From Bacillus sp. (in: firmicutes) (GTDB lineage: Bacteria; Bacillota; Bacilli; Bacillales; Cytobacillaceae), in contig WTKE01000064.1 of NCBI GenBank assembly GCA_011524525.1, positions 1 to 58,355 of the forward strand: a stretch of 58,355 bases of DNA, written 5' to 3'. The number at the start of each line of letters is the position of its first letter. Position 1 is the first letter of the stretch. Both the position numbers and the translations under genes were made by a program. Under the pieces are notes generated by a model. That model worked only from the letters and a program-made list of their open reading frames with translations, ran no database searches and was not told the DNA's origin. Shown here in pieces: positions 47,267 to 56,164 of the stretch.

Positions 47267-48505
47267 TCACTCGCTCTTGCCAATAACGGAAAGCTGGCTA
47301 GTTCTTGCCTTAATCTCCAACGGGTCTACCTTGATTCTGGCTACACCTGTTTCCATAGCTGCCTTCGCAACTGCTGCCGCTACCTCAGGCGCAACTCTCG
47401 CATCGAATGGTGCAGGAATCACGTAATCAGCGCTAAGCTCATCTTCTGAAACAAGACTAGCAATCGCTTCAACTGCTGCCACCTTCATTTTTTCATTAAT
47501 ATGAGTAGCTCTTACGTCTAAAGCACCTCTAAAGATTCCAGGGAAAGCTAGTACATTATTGACTTGGTTCGGGAAGTCAGAACGCCCTGTTCCGATTACC
47601 TTTGCTCCAGCCTTTTTTGCTTCTTCAGGCATAATCTCCGGTGTTGGATTCGCCATAGCGAAAATAATTGGATCTTCATTCATTGTTTGTATCATTTCAC
47701 CCGTTAAGGCACCAGCAACGGATACTCCAATAAACACATCTGCACCTTTTAATGCGTCTGCAAGACTACCTGATTCTTGATTACGATTTGTATATTTGGC
47801 TATTTCATTTTTAATGTTGTTCATTCCAAACGGTCTGCCTTCATATATAGCCCCTTTAGTGTCACACATAATAATATCCCGTACACCATAGGTATATAGA
47901 AGTTTCATAATAGCAATCCCTGCAGCACCAGCTCCGTTAGCTACAACCTTGATCTCATTCATCGATTTTCCAACTAGCTTTAACGCATTCACTAAACCAG
48001 CAACTGTCACGATTGCTGTACCGTGCTGATCGTCATGAAATACAGGTATATTTGTTTCCTTTTTAAGCCTCTCTTCAATTACAAAGCAATTAGGAGCAGC
48101 TATGTCTTCAAGGTTTATTCCCCCGAAAGTTGGTTCTAATAACTTGACGGTCTCAATAATTTTTTCGACGTCGGTGGTACCTAAGCAGATTGGAAATGCA
48201 TCAACTCCTGCAAAGCTTTTGAACAAAACAGCCTTTCCTTCCATTACCGGAAGTGCCGCTTCTGGACCAATGTTTCCTAGTCCAAGGACAGCTGTTCCAT
48301 CAGAAACAACAGCAACCATATTCCCTTTCATCGTATAATCATAGACCGTTTCAGGCTTGTCATAAATTTCTTTACAAGGCTCGGCCACTCCTGGCGAATA
48401 GGCAAGGCTTAGATCATTAGCATTCCTAACTTGAACTTTTGATTTTGACTCGAGCTTACCCTTGTTTACTCTGTGCATATGTAATGCTTCTTCACGTAAA
48501 GTCAA
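47267..48505 (-). CDS. ytsJ: NADP-dependent malic enzyme YtsJ
   Basis: 412 residues from TTG 48505, eight bases after GGGGTGG; this gives MTLREEALHMHRVNKGKLE, matching B. subtilis YtsJ. The ATG at 48517 falls inside the SD. Malic and NAD(P)-binding domains are intact (SLAYSPGVAEPCKEI; TDGTAVLGLGNIGPEAALPV; HDDQHGTAIVTVAGL; VANGAGAAGIAI). YtsJ decarboxylates malate to pyruvate and makes NADPH, the reductant for fatty acid synthesis, next to accDA and the shared regulator. Confidence 0.95.
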   Translation of the reverse strand: MTLREEALHMHRVNKGKLESKSKVQVRNANDLSLAYSPGVAEPCKEIYDKPETVYDYTMKGNMVAVVSDGTAVLGLGNIGPEAALPVMEGKAVLFKSFAGVDAFPICLGTTDVEKIIETVKLLEPTFGGINLEDIAAPNCFVIEERLKKETNIPVFHDDQHGTAIVTVAGLVNALKLVGKSMNEIKVVANGAGAAGIAIMKLLYTYGVRDIIMCDTKGAIYEGRPFGMNNIKNEIAKYTNRNQESGSLADALKGADVFIGVSVAGALTGEMIQTMNEDPIIFAMANPTPEIMPEEAKKAGAKVIGTGRSDFPNQVNNVLAFPGIFRGALDVRATHINEKMKVAAVEAIASLVSEDELSADYVIPAPFDARVAPEVAAAVAKAAMETGVARIKVDPLEIKARTSQLSVIGKSE

Positions 48506-48557
48506 AATGCATTCCACCCCTTAGTTAAAATAACTTTCTTTTATCCATCCCCATTTA

Positions 48558-48570
48558 GTGGTCAGACCAC
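48558..48570. promoter_or_regulatory. GntR/FadR-type operator at the ytsJ promoter
   Basis: GTGGTCAGACCAC is a perfect 13-bp palindrome with the same TGGTCAGACCA core as the accDA site. On the minus strand it follows a TATACG -10-like sequence (48570-48575) directly, the same arrangement as TATAGT at accDA. Confidence 0.75.
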
Positions 48571-48625
48571 GTATACTTACAACAATACAACAATATAACA
48601 TAATACAAAAGGATGTAAAGGCTAA

Positions 48626-51600
48626 TTATTTCAAAATGACATTATCTGAACCTAGTAACGACTGGATTTCCTTTAAGAATACTGTTGTAGGTTGAACATA
48701 ATCCTCTTTACCTAACCTTATACTCCTTCTGGTCTCTTCATAGTAAAGAATAACAGGTGTGTCTCCACTATATCTGTTTAACAATTTCTTTAATACGTGT
48801 AATAATTCACCTTGTTCTTGATGCTTTTGTATTTTTAGATATAGTACGTTTTTACCTACTTCGTTTTTAACAACTTCCTTGGCCGATGATATAATGAGTT
48901 GTTTTGCTCCATTTCGTTCTTCGATTTTCCCGTCAATAATCACAATATTTCCTTGTTGTAAGAGAATCGAATATCTTTTAAGAACAGTAGGAAACACAAC
49001 CCCCTCCATATCGCCACTTTGATCCGATACTGTCAAGAAAGCCATCGTTTCTCCCTTTTTTGTACGGATTTTCTTCAATTCGGTAATATAGACCAACACT
49101 CTTACATTTCTTCCTGTGTTAGAAATAGAAGAAATTGCCGTTGTTTGTTCCAACTTTGCTTCTCTTTCATAAATCGAAACAGGATGGTCCGAAAGATATA
49201 AGCCTAGTGCCTCTTTTTCCTGACTAAGTTTATCTTCAGCCCTTATCGGATCAACGTTTACATACTTGGGTTTCAAGAAAAACTCATCATCTGAAAATAA
49301 ATCCCCTTGCTGGGCGTCATCCGGATTTACCAACTGTGCATGATCTAAAGCAACATCAAGGCTAGCCAACAGCACCGCACGGTCTTCTCCGAATTCATCG
49401 AAGCTACCGGAATGGATGAGCGATTCTAATGCCTTGCGGTTAACTGATTTAGCTGACACTCGAATACAAAAATCAAACAGGTCCGTGAATTTTTTGCTCT
49501 TTCTAGCGGTGAATAAGCCCTTTAAAGCAGCCACACCTATCCCCTTTATGGCTGTAAGGCTATATCGAATCGCATGGTTTTCCACTAAGAAGGTATAGCC
49601 ACTTTTATTAATGGATGGCGGCAAAATTTGAATATCCATTTCTCGACATTCTTTTATATATTGAGCAATTTTCGACTCATTACCAATTACCGAAGATAAT
49701 AAAGCTGCCATAAAATACACTGGATATTTTGCCTTAAGGTATGCAAGTTGGTACGCAATCACACTATACGCAACCGCATGACTCCTATTAAATCCATAGT
49801 TCGCAAATTTTACGATAAGATCATATACCTCATTGGCAATGCTTGTCTCATACCCTTTTATGGTTGCTCCTTCAACGAAATGCTGTCTTTCTTTATCAAG
49901 AATTTCCTTTTTCTTTTTTCCAACTGCTCTCCTTAATAAGTCTGCCTCACCTAAGTTAAATCCCGCCATCGTTGAAGCAATTTGCATGATCTGTTCTTGA
50001 TACACGATGATTCCATACGTATTTTCAAGAATTGGCTTCAAATCTTCATGCAAAAACGAGATTTGTTCTTTCCCATGCTTTCTATCTATAAACATCGGTA
50101 TATTTTCCATAGGTCCAGGACGGTAAAGAGCGTTTACCGCAACAATATCTTCAAAATTTGTTGGCTTTAACCGTTTTAATACATTTCTCATCCCTTCAGA
50201 CTCTAATTGGAACACACCCGTCGTTTCTCCACGGCTCAACATGGAAAACGTATCCTGATCATCCAATGGGATCGATTTTATATCAAGATTGATCCTTGCT
50301 CTCTTTTTTATCATATCAATAATAGATTCTATGAGTGTTAAATTCCTTAAGCCCAGAAAATCCATTTTTAAAAGTCCAACCTCTTCCAGATCGTCCATCG
50401 CATACTGAGTGAGATACACAGATTGACTGCCCTCACTTATGGGGACTGTGTTAACAAGCGGTTCTTCAGAAATTACTACCCCAGCTGCATGGGTGGAAGT
50501 GTGCCTTGGAAGCCCCTCTAACTTTACTGCGGTCTCAAACAGTCTTTGGTTTGTAGAAGATTCGTTGACAAATGCACGGAGCCTTTCCGACTGAGCATAG
50601 GCGTCTTTTAATGATATTCCCAGTTGCGAAGGTATCGTTCTGGACAGACCTTCGAGTTCCTTTGAATTCAATCCAAAGGCTCTTCCAACATCACGAAGGG
50701 CCGCTTTCGCTGCCAACGTACCAAAAGTAACGATTTGAGCCACATGCGCTTCGCCGTATTTGTTAGCAACATACTCTATCACCTCATCGCGGCGATGATC
50801 TGGAAAATCGATATCGATATCAGGCATTGTGATACGTTCTGGATTTAAAAACCTTTCAAATAATAAATTGTACTTTAAAGGGTCAACATCCGTAATGTAC
50901 AACACATATGACACTAATGAGCCTGCTGCCGAACCTCTACCAGGACCAGTTAAAATATGCTGATCACGTGAAAAACTCATAAAATCCCAAACAATTAAAA
51001 AGTAATCCGCAAATTTCATTTTCTTAATTACACTTAATTCGTATCGTAATCGATCCGTGTGTGCCTCGGTTACATCGCTGTACCTTTCAGTAAGTCCTTT
51101 CATGCAAAGCTTTTCTAACAATCCTTCTGCCGTTTCCCCCTTTGGTGTTAGGTACTTTGGAAGCTTTTGCTTATGTAGCTCCACCATAACATTACATTCT
51201 TCAGCAATTCGCCAAGTATTTTCTAGCGCTTCAGGGAAATCTGTAAAAAGTTCAACCATCTCTGAGCTCGTTTTTAAATAATATTGGTCTGTCTCCAAAC
51301 GTTCCCTATCATCATCCTGTAACTTCTCCCCATTTTTTATGGCTAACAAACACTCATGGGCAAATGAATCAGATTGTTGTAAATATCTAACATCATTGGT
51401 AACGACTGTTTGTACCAAATGAGAGTTCCCTAGAGCAGCGACTTTGTTGAAGAGACTTGGTTCAGCAGGAACATTATGATTTTGCAACGACAGATAAAAG
51501 CTATCTTTTCCAAATATATGTTTATATAATTCCACACATTTCACTGCTTTTTCTTCGCTATTTTCTATTAAATACGATTCGATTTCTCCCGCACGGCCAG

Positions 51601-51976
51601 GTGATATGGCAAACAATCCCGTTGCATAATGTCTAAGCCATTTTAATGGAATACCTTCCTTTGACTTCGTTTGTACAACACTAGAAATTTTCATTAAGTT
51701 TTGGAATCCCACTTGATTTTTCGCTAAAAGTACAAGCGGGTATGCCCTATTGGAAGTTATTTCACTTTGAACATCGACTGTAAGTCCAATAATTGGTTTC
51801 ATCTCATACTTCAAGCATTGCTTATAAAAGGTGACTGCCCCATGCATGACATTGTAATCCGTTAATGCGAGCATCGTAAATCCCTTTTCTTTTGCTCCCT
51901 TTACCAATTGTTCAACGGAAGCTGTGCTTGATAATAAAGTAAACGCACTTTGCACTTGAAGGTGAACAAAAGACAT
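48626..51976 (-). CDS. dnaE: DNA polymerase III subunit alpha DnaE
   Basis: 1116 residues, against 1115 in B. subtilis. The PHP domain (about 1-200) is degenerate: the first motif reads HLQVQS and a later one TDYNVMHG, lacking metal-binding histidines. The catalytic core has GPGRGSAAGSLVSYVL and the acidic triad region in PDIDIDFPDHRRDEV. A tandem HhH, an OB domain (VLVYITELKKIRTKKGE) and a tail follow. DnaE extends RNA primers before handing over to PolC. ATG 51976 is chosen by homology (MSFVHLQV). Divergent from ytrHI. Confidence 0.97.
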   Translation of the reverse strand: MSFVHLQVQSAFTLLSSTASVEQLVKGAKEKGFTMLALTDYNVMHGAVTFYKQCLKYEMKPIIGLTVDVQSEITSNRAYPLVLLAKNQVGFQNLMKISSVVQTKSKEGIPLKWLRHYATGLFAISPGRAGEIESYLIENSEEKAVKCVELYKHIFGKDSFYLSLQNHNVPAEPSLFNKVAALGNSHLVQTVVTNDVRYLQQSDSFAHECLLAIKNGEKLQDDDRERLETDQYYLKTSSEMVELFTDFPEALENTWRIAEECNVMVELHKQKLPKYLTPKGETAEGLLEKLCMKGLTERYSDVTEAHTDRLRYELSVIKKMKFADYFLIVWDFMSFSRDQHILTGPGRGSAAGSLVSYVLYITDVDPLKYNLLFERFLNPERITMPDIDIDFPDHRRDEVIEYVANKYGEAHVAQIVTFGTLAAKAALRDVGRAFGLNSKELEGLSRTIPSQLGISLKDAYAQSERLRAFVNESSTNQRLFETAVKLEGLPRHTSTHAAGVVISEEPLVNTVPISEGSQSVYLTQYAMDDLEEVGLLKMDFLGLRNLTLIESIIDMIKKRARINLDIKSIPLDDQDTFSMLSRGETTGVFQLESEGMRNVLKRLKPTNFEDIVAVNALYRPGPMENIPMFIDRKHGKEQISFLHEDLKPILENTYGIIVYQEQIMQIASTMAGFNLGEADLLRRAVGKKKKEILDKERQHFVEGATIKGYETSIANEVYDLIVKFANYGFNRSHAVAYSVIAYQLAYLKAKYPVYFMAALLSSVIGNESKIAQYIKECREMDIQILPPSINKSGYTFLVENHAIRYSLTAIKGIGVAALKGLFTARKSKKFTDLFDFCIRVSAKSVNRKALESLIHSGSFDEFGEDRAVLLASLDVALDHAQLVNPDDAQQGDLFSDDEFFLKPKYVNVDPIRAEDKLSQEKEALGLYLSDHPVSIYEREAKLEQTTAISSISNTGRNVRVLVYITELKKIRTKKGETMAFLTVSDQSGDMEGVVFPTVLKRYSILLQQGNIVIIDGKIEERNGAKQLIISSAKEVVKNEVGKNVLYLKIQKHQEQGELLHVLKKLLNRYSGDTPVILYYEETRRSIRLGKEDYVQPTTVFLKEIQSLLGSDNVILK

Positions 51977-52060
51977 AAATATCACACCCTAACTGCTTCA
52001 TTCTTCTTTTATTATATGGGCATATACGAAAAAAAGAAAATATGTTCGCTTCATGATAGC

Positions 52061-52089
52061 TCATATTTTTTTGAGTTTGTCCATATGAT
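52061..52089 (+). promoter_or_regulatory. Candidate sigma-E promoter of ytrHI
   Basis: TCATATT (-35, 52061-52067), a 14-base spacer, CATATGAT (-10, 52082-52089). It fits the sigma-E consensus KMATATT/CATACANT with two mismatches in the -10. B. subtilis ytrHI is mother-cell expressed under sigma-E. Confidence 0.65.
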
Positions 52090-52123
52090 GTATCAATACT
52101 TTTATTTTGTGGAGATGATTGTT

Positions 52124-52456
52124 GTGAGCGAACAACCGTATATATCGATTTTAATAGATGCCTATTTTATAGCTCTAGGTGTTTTATTAGGTGGGGCGCT
52201 CATCGGTGGGCTATCTGCATTCTTGACCGGAAAACCAATGCTAACGGAAATTTATCGAATATCAACTTCGATACGAATTTGGGCAATTATTGCTGCGATA
52301 GGCGGAACATTTGATACGGTTTATAGTTTTGAAAAAGGTTTCTTAGATGGAGGTACGAAGGATATCTTTAAACAATTCCTGCTCATTCTTACTGCTATGG
52401 GTGGTGCACAAACGGGAGCTACCATCATTAATTGGTTAACTCAGGAGCATATTTAA
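52124..52456 (+). CDS. ytrH: Sporulation membrane protein YtrH
   Basis: 110 residues from GTG 52124, which follows TGTGGAG at normal spacing; the longer frame beginning at 51950 overlaps dnaE and is not credible. About three membrane helices, with the conserved IGGLSAFLTGKP, RIWAIIAAIGGTFDTVYSFEKGF and GGAQTGATIINWLTQEHI. Required with ytrI for efficient sporulation in B. subtilis. One base separates it from ytrI. Confidence 0.9.
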   Translation: MSEQPYISILIDAYFIALGVLLGGALIGGLSAFLTGKPMLTEIYRISTSIRIWAIIAAIGGTFDTVYSFEKGFLDGGTKDIFKQFLLILTAMGGAQTGATIINWLTQEHI

Positions 52457-52457
52457 T

Positions 52458-52964
52458 ATGAGAATCCCGCCTTTCTACCGACTTCGTGCTGTCCAGCAGT
52501 TTATTGCAGGAATGGCGTTAGGTGGAGTGATCAGTTGGTGTGTATTTCTTTATATTCATGGAGATTGGCAAGAAACCTACTCAAAAAAGCTGAAACAGCA
52601 AGAAGAACGGATAAAGGATTTAGAAAAGGAAAAAAATATTTGGCAAAATGACTATCGTGAACTCAATAAGAAAAACGAGGAACTTCTTATCGTCCAAGAT
52701 ATTAAAATTAAAATTAATGTGAATCAAAAATACGAGTTAGATTCCTTTAGCATTTATGAGGTGGAAGAAGCCATTAAGGAGGATATCAATCCACTATTAA
52801 AGATGGATATTGATACTGCTTTCAAAAGTAGTGAATGGGTTAAAAAAGTGATTGAAAATCGGACACACAAAATAAATGATAAAAGATACCAATTAAAAGT
52901 GAAAGAAATTGTGTTTTATACTACGTTATCGATTCAACTCGAAATGCAATTAGCCAATAATTAG
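52458..52964 (+). CDS. ytrI: Sporulation membrane protein YtrI
   Basis: 168 residues. It starts MRIPPFYRLRAVQQFIAGMA, followed by one membrane helix (about 17-33), a coiled coil (about 40-75, rich in K/E) and a soluble C-terminal domain. This is the YtrI layout. It is translated just behind ytrH, from the same sigma-E promoter, and is ended by a strong hairpin. Confidence 0.9.
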   Translation: MRIPPFYRLRAVQQFIAGMALGGVISWCVFLYIHGDWQETYSKKLKQQEERIKDLEKEKNIWQNDYRELNKKNEELLIVQDIKIKINVNQKYELDSFSIYEVEEAIKEDINPLLKMDIDTAFKSSEWVKKVIENRTHKINDKRYQLKVKEIVFYTTLSIQLEMQLANN

Positions 52965-52995
52965 GGTAGGAACTAAGTAGTTCCTACCCTAATTA
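52959..52995. terminator. Bidirectional terminator between ytrI and nrnA
   Basis: AGGGTAGGAACT/AGTTCCTACCCT (52963-52974 and 52979-52990) with a 4-base loop and A/T-rich flanks; the convergent genes share it. The ytrI stop codon lies in the stem. Confidence 0.92.
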
Positions 52996-52996
52996 T

Positions 52997-53929
52997 TTAC
53001 TTACATACTTCTTCAATATCCTTCATGACATGCGGTACTTCATCCCATGAATAAATGGAAGCACCAGCTGCGAGAGGATGACCTCCGCCTTTATATTTCT
53101 TAGCAACGCCATTAATAACTGGACCTTTAGAACGAAGGCGAACACGAATTTGATCATGTTCCTCAATAAAGAAAGCCCATGCTTTAATTCCTTGTACACT
53201 TCCTAAAGCACTCACAAGAAGGGAGGCATCTGCTGCTCTTACATCGTATTTAGCCAACAGTTCCTTTGGAAGGATCATGGAGGCAACACCATTTTCGTTC
53301 ATTTCAAAGTTTTGAAGGACATAACCATTCAATTTAACAACATTCATTGGTAGTTCGTACATTCCGTCATAAACTTCTGTACGAGAGAAATTATATTTTA
53401 TTAATTCACCAGCATATTGGAATGTTCGATCATTCGTACTAGGATAAAGAAATCTCCCCGTATCTCCAACAATTCCTGCATACAATAATCTTGCTGCTTG
53501 ATCTGACATCTGTAAACCCATTTCTTGACCATACAAATAAAGTTCATAAATCATTTCACTTGTTGAGCTAGAAGTCGTATCCACCCAGACAAGATCACCA
53601 TATGGATCCTCGTTTGGATGATGATCTATCTTTATTAATTTGTCTCCAGAGAGGTATCTTTGGTCACAAATACGTTCTTGATTAGCCGTATCTGTCACAA
53701 TAACAAGGGCGCCATTATATGTATCATCGCTTATTTCATCAAGCCTTCTCAAATATTGTAAAGACCGCTCCTCTTGTCCAACTGTGTAAATCGTTTTATC
53801 AGGGAAAGAAGCCTTTAAAACTTCTGCCAATCCCCCTTGTGACCCATATGCATCCGGATCGGGACGAACATGTCGATGGATAATAATGGTATCGTACTGT
53901 TTAATCGTTTCAATAATTTGATCTTTCAT
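52997..53929 (-). CDS. nrnA: Bifunctional oligoribonuclease/pAp phosphatase NrnA
   Basis: 310 residues of the DHH/DHHA1 family. The metal ligands are visible: RPDPDAYGSQ near the N-terminus, VIVTDTA, IKIDHHPN, and the DHHA1 motif GGGHPLAAGA near residue 285. NrnA degrades 2-5 nt RNAs and dephosphorylates pAp. Formerly ytqI; located between dnaE-ytrHI and ytpI as in B. subtilis. Confidence 0.95.
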   Translation of the reverse strand: MKDQIIETIKQYDTIIIHRHVRPDPDAYGSQGGLAEVLKASFPDKTIYTVGQEERSLQYLRRLDEISDDTYNGALVIVTDTANQERICDQRYLSGDKLIKIDHHPNEDPYGDLVWVDTTSSSTSEMIYELYLYGQEMGLQMSDQAARLLYAGIVGDTGRFLYPSTNDRTFQYAGELIKYNFSRTEVYDGMYELPMNVVKLNGYVLQNFEMNENGVASMILPKELLAKYDVRAADASLLVSALGSVQGIKAWAFFIEEHDQIRVRLRSKGPVINGVAKKYKGGGHPLAAGASIYSWDEVPHVMKDIEEVCK

Positions 53930-54043
53930 TGCTGATCTCCTTTTTTCCTAATACTCTCTTTTTAACACAAAAAGAGAAAAAGTAGAAATTATTTTATATA
54001 CAAGGTAGAATAATGGAAGAATGTCGAAGCTTGGAGGAAGTAT

Positions 54044-54352
54044 ATGCCTATTTTTGTCATTATCATTGTCGTTTCTATTATGTTTTATATCTTTTATAAA
54101 ATCCAATTCTTTCGTTCCAACCGCCCAGCAGAAAAGAAATGGATTTCTGCCAAAAGCAATATTGCTCTAGGATTGTTTATTGCATCCTTTGGTATGAATC
54201 GTATCATGATTTCTCAATCAACTGTAGTGTATATCATAGGAGCTATTTTTATCGCCCTTGGAGTATACAATATTTGGGGTGGAATTAAAGCTTATAAGTA
54301 TTTCCTTCCTCTTGCAGCAAAGGAAGCAACTGAATTTAAAAAGAATATGTAA
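54044..54352 (+). CDS. ytpI: YtpI family membrane protein
   Basis: 102 residues, ATG with GGAGG upstream. Three hydrophobic helices (about 1-20, 38-58, 62-80) and the motif KKWISAKSNIALGLFI ... GVYNIWGGIKAYKYF identify YtpI. Function unknown. Monocistronic, convergent with ytoI. Confidence 0.85.
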   Translation: MPIFVIIIVVSIMFYIFYKIQFFRSNRPAEKKWISAKSNIALGLFIASFGMNRIMISQSTVVYIIGAIFIALGVYNIWGGIKAYKYFLPLAAKEATEFKKNM

Positions 54353-54356
54353 GTAG

Positions 54357-54389
54357 GGGAGTTGTTCATTGATTGAACAACTCCTTTTT
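54357..54389. terminator. Bidirectional terminator between ytpI and ytoI
   Basis: GGAGTTGTTCA/TGAACAACTCC (54358-54368 and 54374-54384), loop TTGAT, followed by TTTTT on the plus strand. Confidence 0.9.
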
Positions 54390-54390
54390 C

Positions 54391-55710
54391 CTAGTGTCGA
54401 TCTATCAGTTGACACATCATCATCGCTTTACCAACTAAGACATTTTCGTTATATACTTCCACATCGACCTTCCCGAATTTACGTCCGACCTCTAGGACTT
54501 TCGGATAAATTTCTAATACACTATCCATTTGAACTGGTTTTAGAAAATAAATCGTCATATTTTCAACAACAAGATCACCTTTTTTATATCCTCTTAGAAC
54601 TCCATTGGCTGCCTCTGTCACAATAGTAGTGAAAACACCATATGAAATCGTCCCAATCGAGTTGGTCATTTGAGGGCTTACTTCACAGCGGAGAACGTCC
54701 TCGTTCTTTGTTTTACCTTTTGTGACTACAAGCTGATTTGTAACAATATCATCAATCGTTTCTCCGACTTGAGGCTGTCGTTGAACCATCTGTAGAGCCT
54801 TTAGCACATCCTGTCTGCTAATGATTCCCTCTAAGCGATTATTGTCGTCAACAACTGGAAGGACCTCGATTCCTTCCCATACCATCGAGTGGGCACAGGA
54901 GGCAACACTCGTTTTTCCAGTAACTGTCATCGGATTTTTTGTCATGATTTTTTCAATGCTTGTCGTATCTGCAATTCCCATAACGTCCTTTGAAGTAACC
55001 ATCCCCTGCACCTTCATTTGGTGGTCGACTACCGGAAAACGACTATGCTTTGTTTCACGGTTTTTTTCATGCCAAACTTCAATCGTGTCGGTTGTTTTTA
55101 AAAAGATGGTCTCATTAATCGACGTTAAAATATCTTCAACAAGTACAATTTCTTTCTTTATTAACTGATCGTAAATGGCACGGTTAATCATTGCAGCAAC
55201 CGTGAAGGTATCATAGCTAGTTGAAATAATGGGCAATTGCAGGTCATCAGCCAACCTTTTCACTTCATCCTCTGTATCAAACCCACCTGTAATTAGCACA
55301 GCAGCTCCCGCATTCAATGCATACTCATGAGCTTTTGTACGGTTCCCTACAATGAGTAGATTGCCTGCACCTGTGTAACGCATCATTTGTTCAAGCTTCA
55401 TGGCACCAATGACAAATTTATTTAACGTTTTATGTAAACCTGCACGTCCACCAAGAACTTGTCCGTCAACAATATTTACTACTTCAGCAAATGTCAGCTT
55501 TTCAATATTCTCTTTTTTCTTTCTTTCAATTCGAATCGTTCCGACACGTTCTATGGTACTAACATAACCTTTATTCTCTGCATCCTTTATGGCACGATAC
55601 GCTGTTCCTTCACTTACATTAAGTGCCTTGGCAATTTGCCTTACTGAAATTTTTTCACCTATCGGTAGTTCATCAATATATTGAAGAATTTGTTCATGTT
55701 TTGTAGCCAA
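54391..55710 (-). CDS. ytoI: Multidomain regulator YtoI (HTH-DRTGG-CBS-CBS-hotdog)
   Basis: 439 residues from TTG 55710, eight bases after AAAGGG; the frame starting GTG 55719 lies within that SD. Domains in order: a helix-turn-helix (about 15-60, ISVRQIAKALNVSEGTAYRAIK), DRTGG (about 75-180), two CBS domains (about 190-310, SRFPVVDHQMKVQGMVTSKDV and VLPVVDDNNRLEGIISRQDV), and a C-terminal hot-dog (thioesterase/MaoC-like) domain (about 325-439). CBS domains usually bind adenosine nucleotides. A DNA-binding metabolic sensor is likely; the target is unknown. Confidence 0.9.
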   Translation of the reverse strand: MATKHEQILQYIDELPIGEKISVRQIAKALNVSEGTAYRAIKDAENKGYVSTIERVGTIRIERKKKENIEKLTFAEVVNIVDGQVLGGRAGLHKTLNKFVIGAMKLEQMMRYTGAGNLLIVGNRTKAHEYALNAGAAVLITGGFDTEDEVKRLADDLQLPIISTSYDTFTVAAMINRAIYDQLIKKEIVLVEDILTSINETIFLKTTDTIEVWHEKNRETKHSRFPVVDHQMKVQGMVTSKDVMGIADTTSIEKIMTKNPMTVTGKTSVASCAHSMVWEGIEVLPVVDDNNRLEGIISRQDVLKALQMVQRQPQVGETIDDIVTNQLVVTKGKTKNEDVLRCEVSPQMTNSIGTISYGVFTTIVTEAANGVLRGYKKGDLVVENMTIYFLKPVQMDSVLEIYPKVLEVGRKFGKVDVEVYNENVLVGKAMMMCQLIDRH

Positions 55711-55820
55711 GACCTTCACCCTTTATAAATTCTGTATTTTCTATTAGTTTGGTATTTATCCTTTATTATAAAGCGTGAAGGGGCTTGATTACAATTTGAT
55801 TTCTCTTTGCAGAAAGGTAA

Positions 55821-56063
55821 TTAGTAGGCTCGCACTTTTTTTCGAGCCTGTTTTTTTGATAATTTAGCTTCCGTAGCCCTTCTCTTTTTAGGTGCATACA
55901 TAATAGCAGATAAATTCCCTGCTATTACGAATACAGCTAACACAAGCCAGGCCACTGAGTATATTCCTGCAGTTCCTGCGTTATACGCTGAGAGTTCAGG
56001 TACTCCGTAATAAAGCATCACTCCCGTTGCCAGTAAGCAAAATAGGTATCGATTTTTCTTCAA
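55821..56063 (-). CDS. Small two-helix membrane protein, uncharacterised
   Basis: 80 residues from TTG 56063, ten bases after AAGGAG; an upstream TTG (56072) is too close to that SD. Two membrane helices (about 8-22 and 36-58) are followed by a strongly basic tail (KKRRATEAKLSKKQARKK) that should lie in the cytoplasm. I do not recognise a named family. It sits between ytkL and ytoI. The last codons contain an inverted repeat, AGGCTCG/CGAGCCT. Confidence 0.7.
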   Translation of the reverse strand: MKKNRYLFCLLATGVMLYYGVPELSAYNAGTAGIYSVAWLVLAVFVIAGNLSAIMYAPKKRRATEAKLSKKQARKKVRAY

Positions 56064-56112
56064 TATAAGCAATCTCCTTTCTTGTCCAACTAGTAAAATG
56101 TATGCAAAAAAC

Positions 56113-56156
56113 TAAAAAAAAGTCGATGAAATCGTCCAGAGACTCATTCATCGACA
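56113..56156 (-). terminator. Terminator after ytkL
   Basis: GTCGATGAA/TTCATCGAC (56147-56155 and 56122-56130) with a 16-base loop, then eight T on the minus strand. Confidence 0.85.
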
Positions 56157-56164
56157 AACTTTCC

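Noticed and set aside
51950-52123. N-terminal extension of ytrH by 58 codons
   Set aside because: It would overlap dnaE, lacks homology to YtrH, and contains the predicted sigma-E promoter; the GTG at 52124 has the SD.
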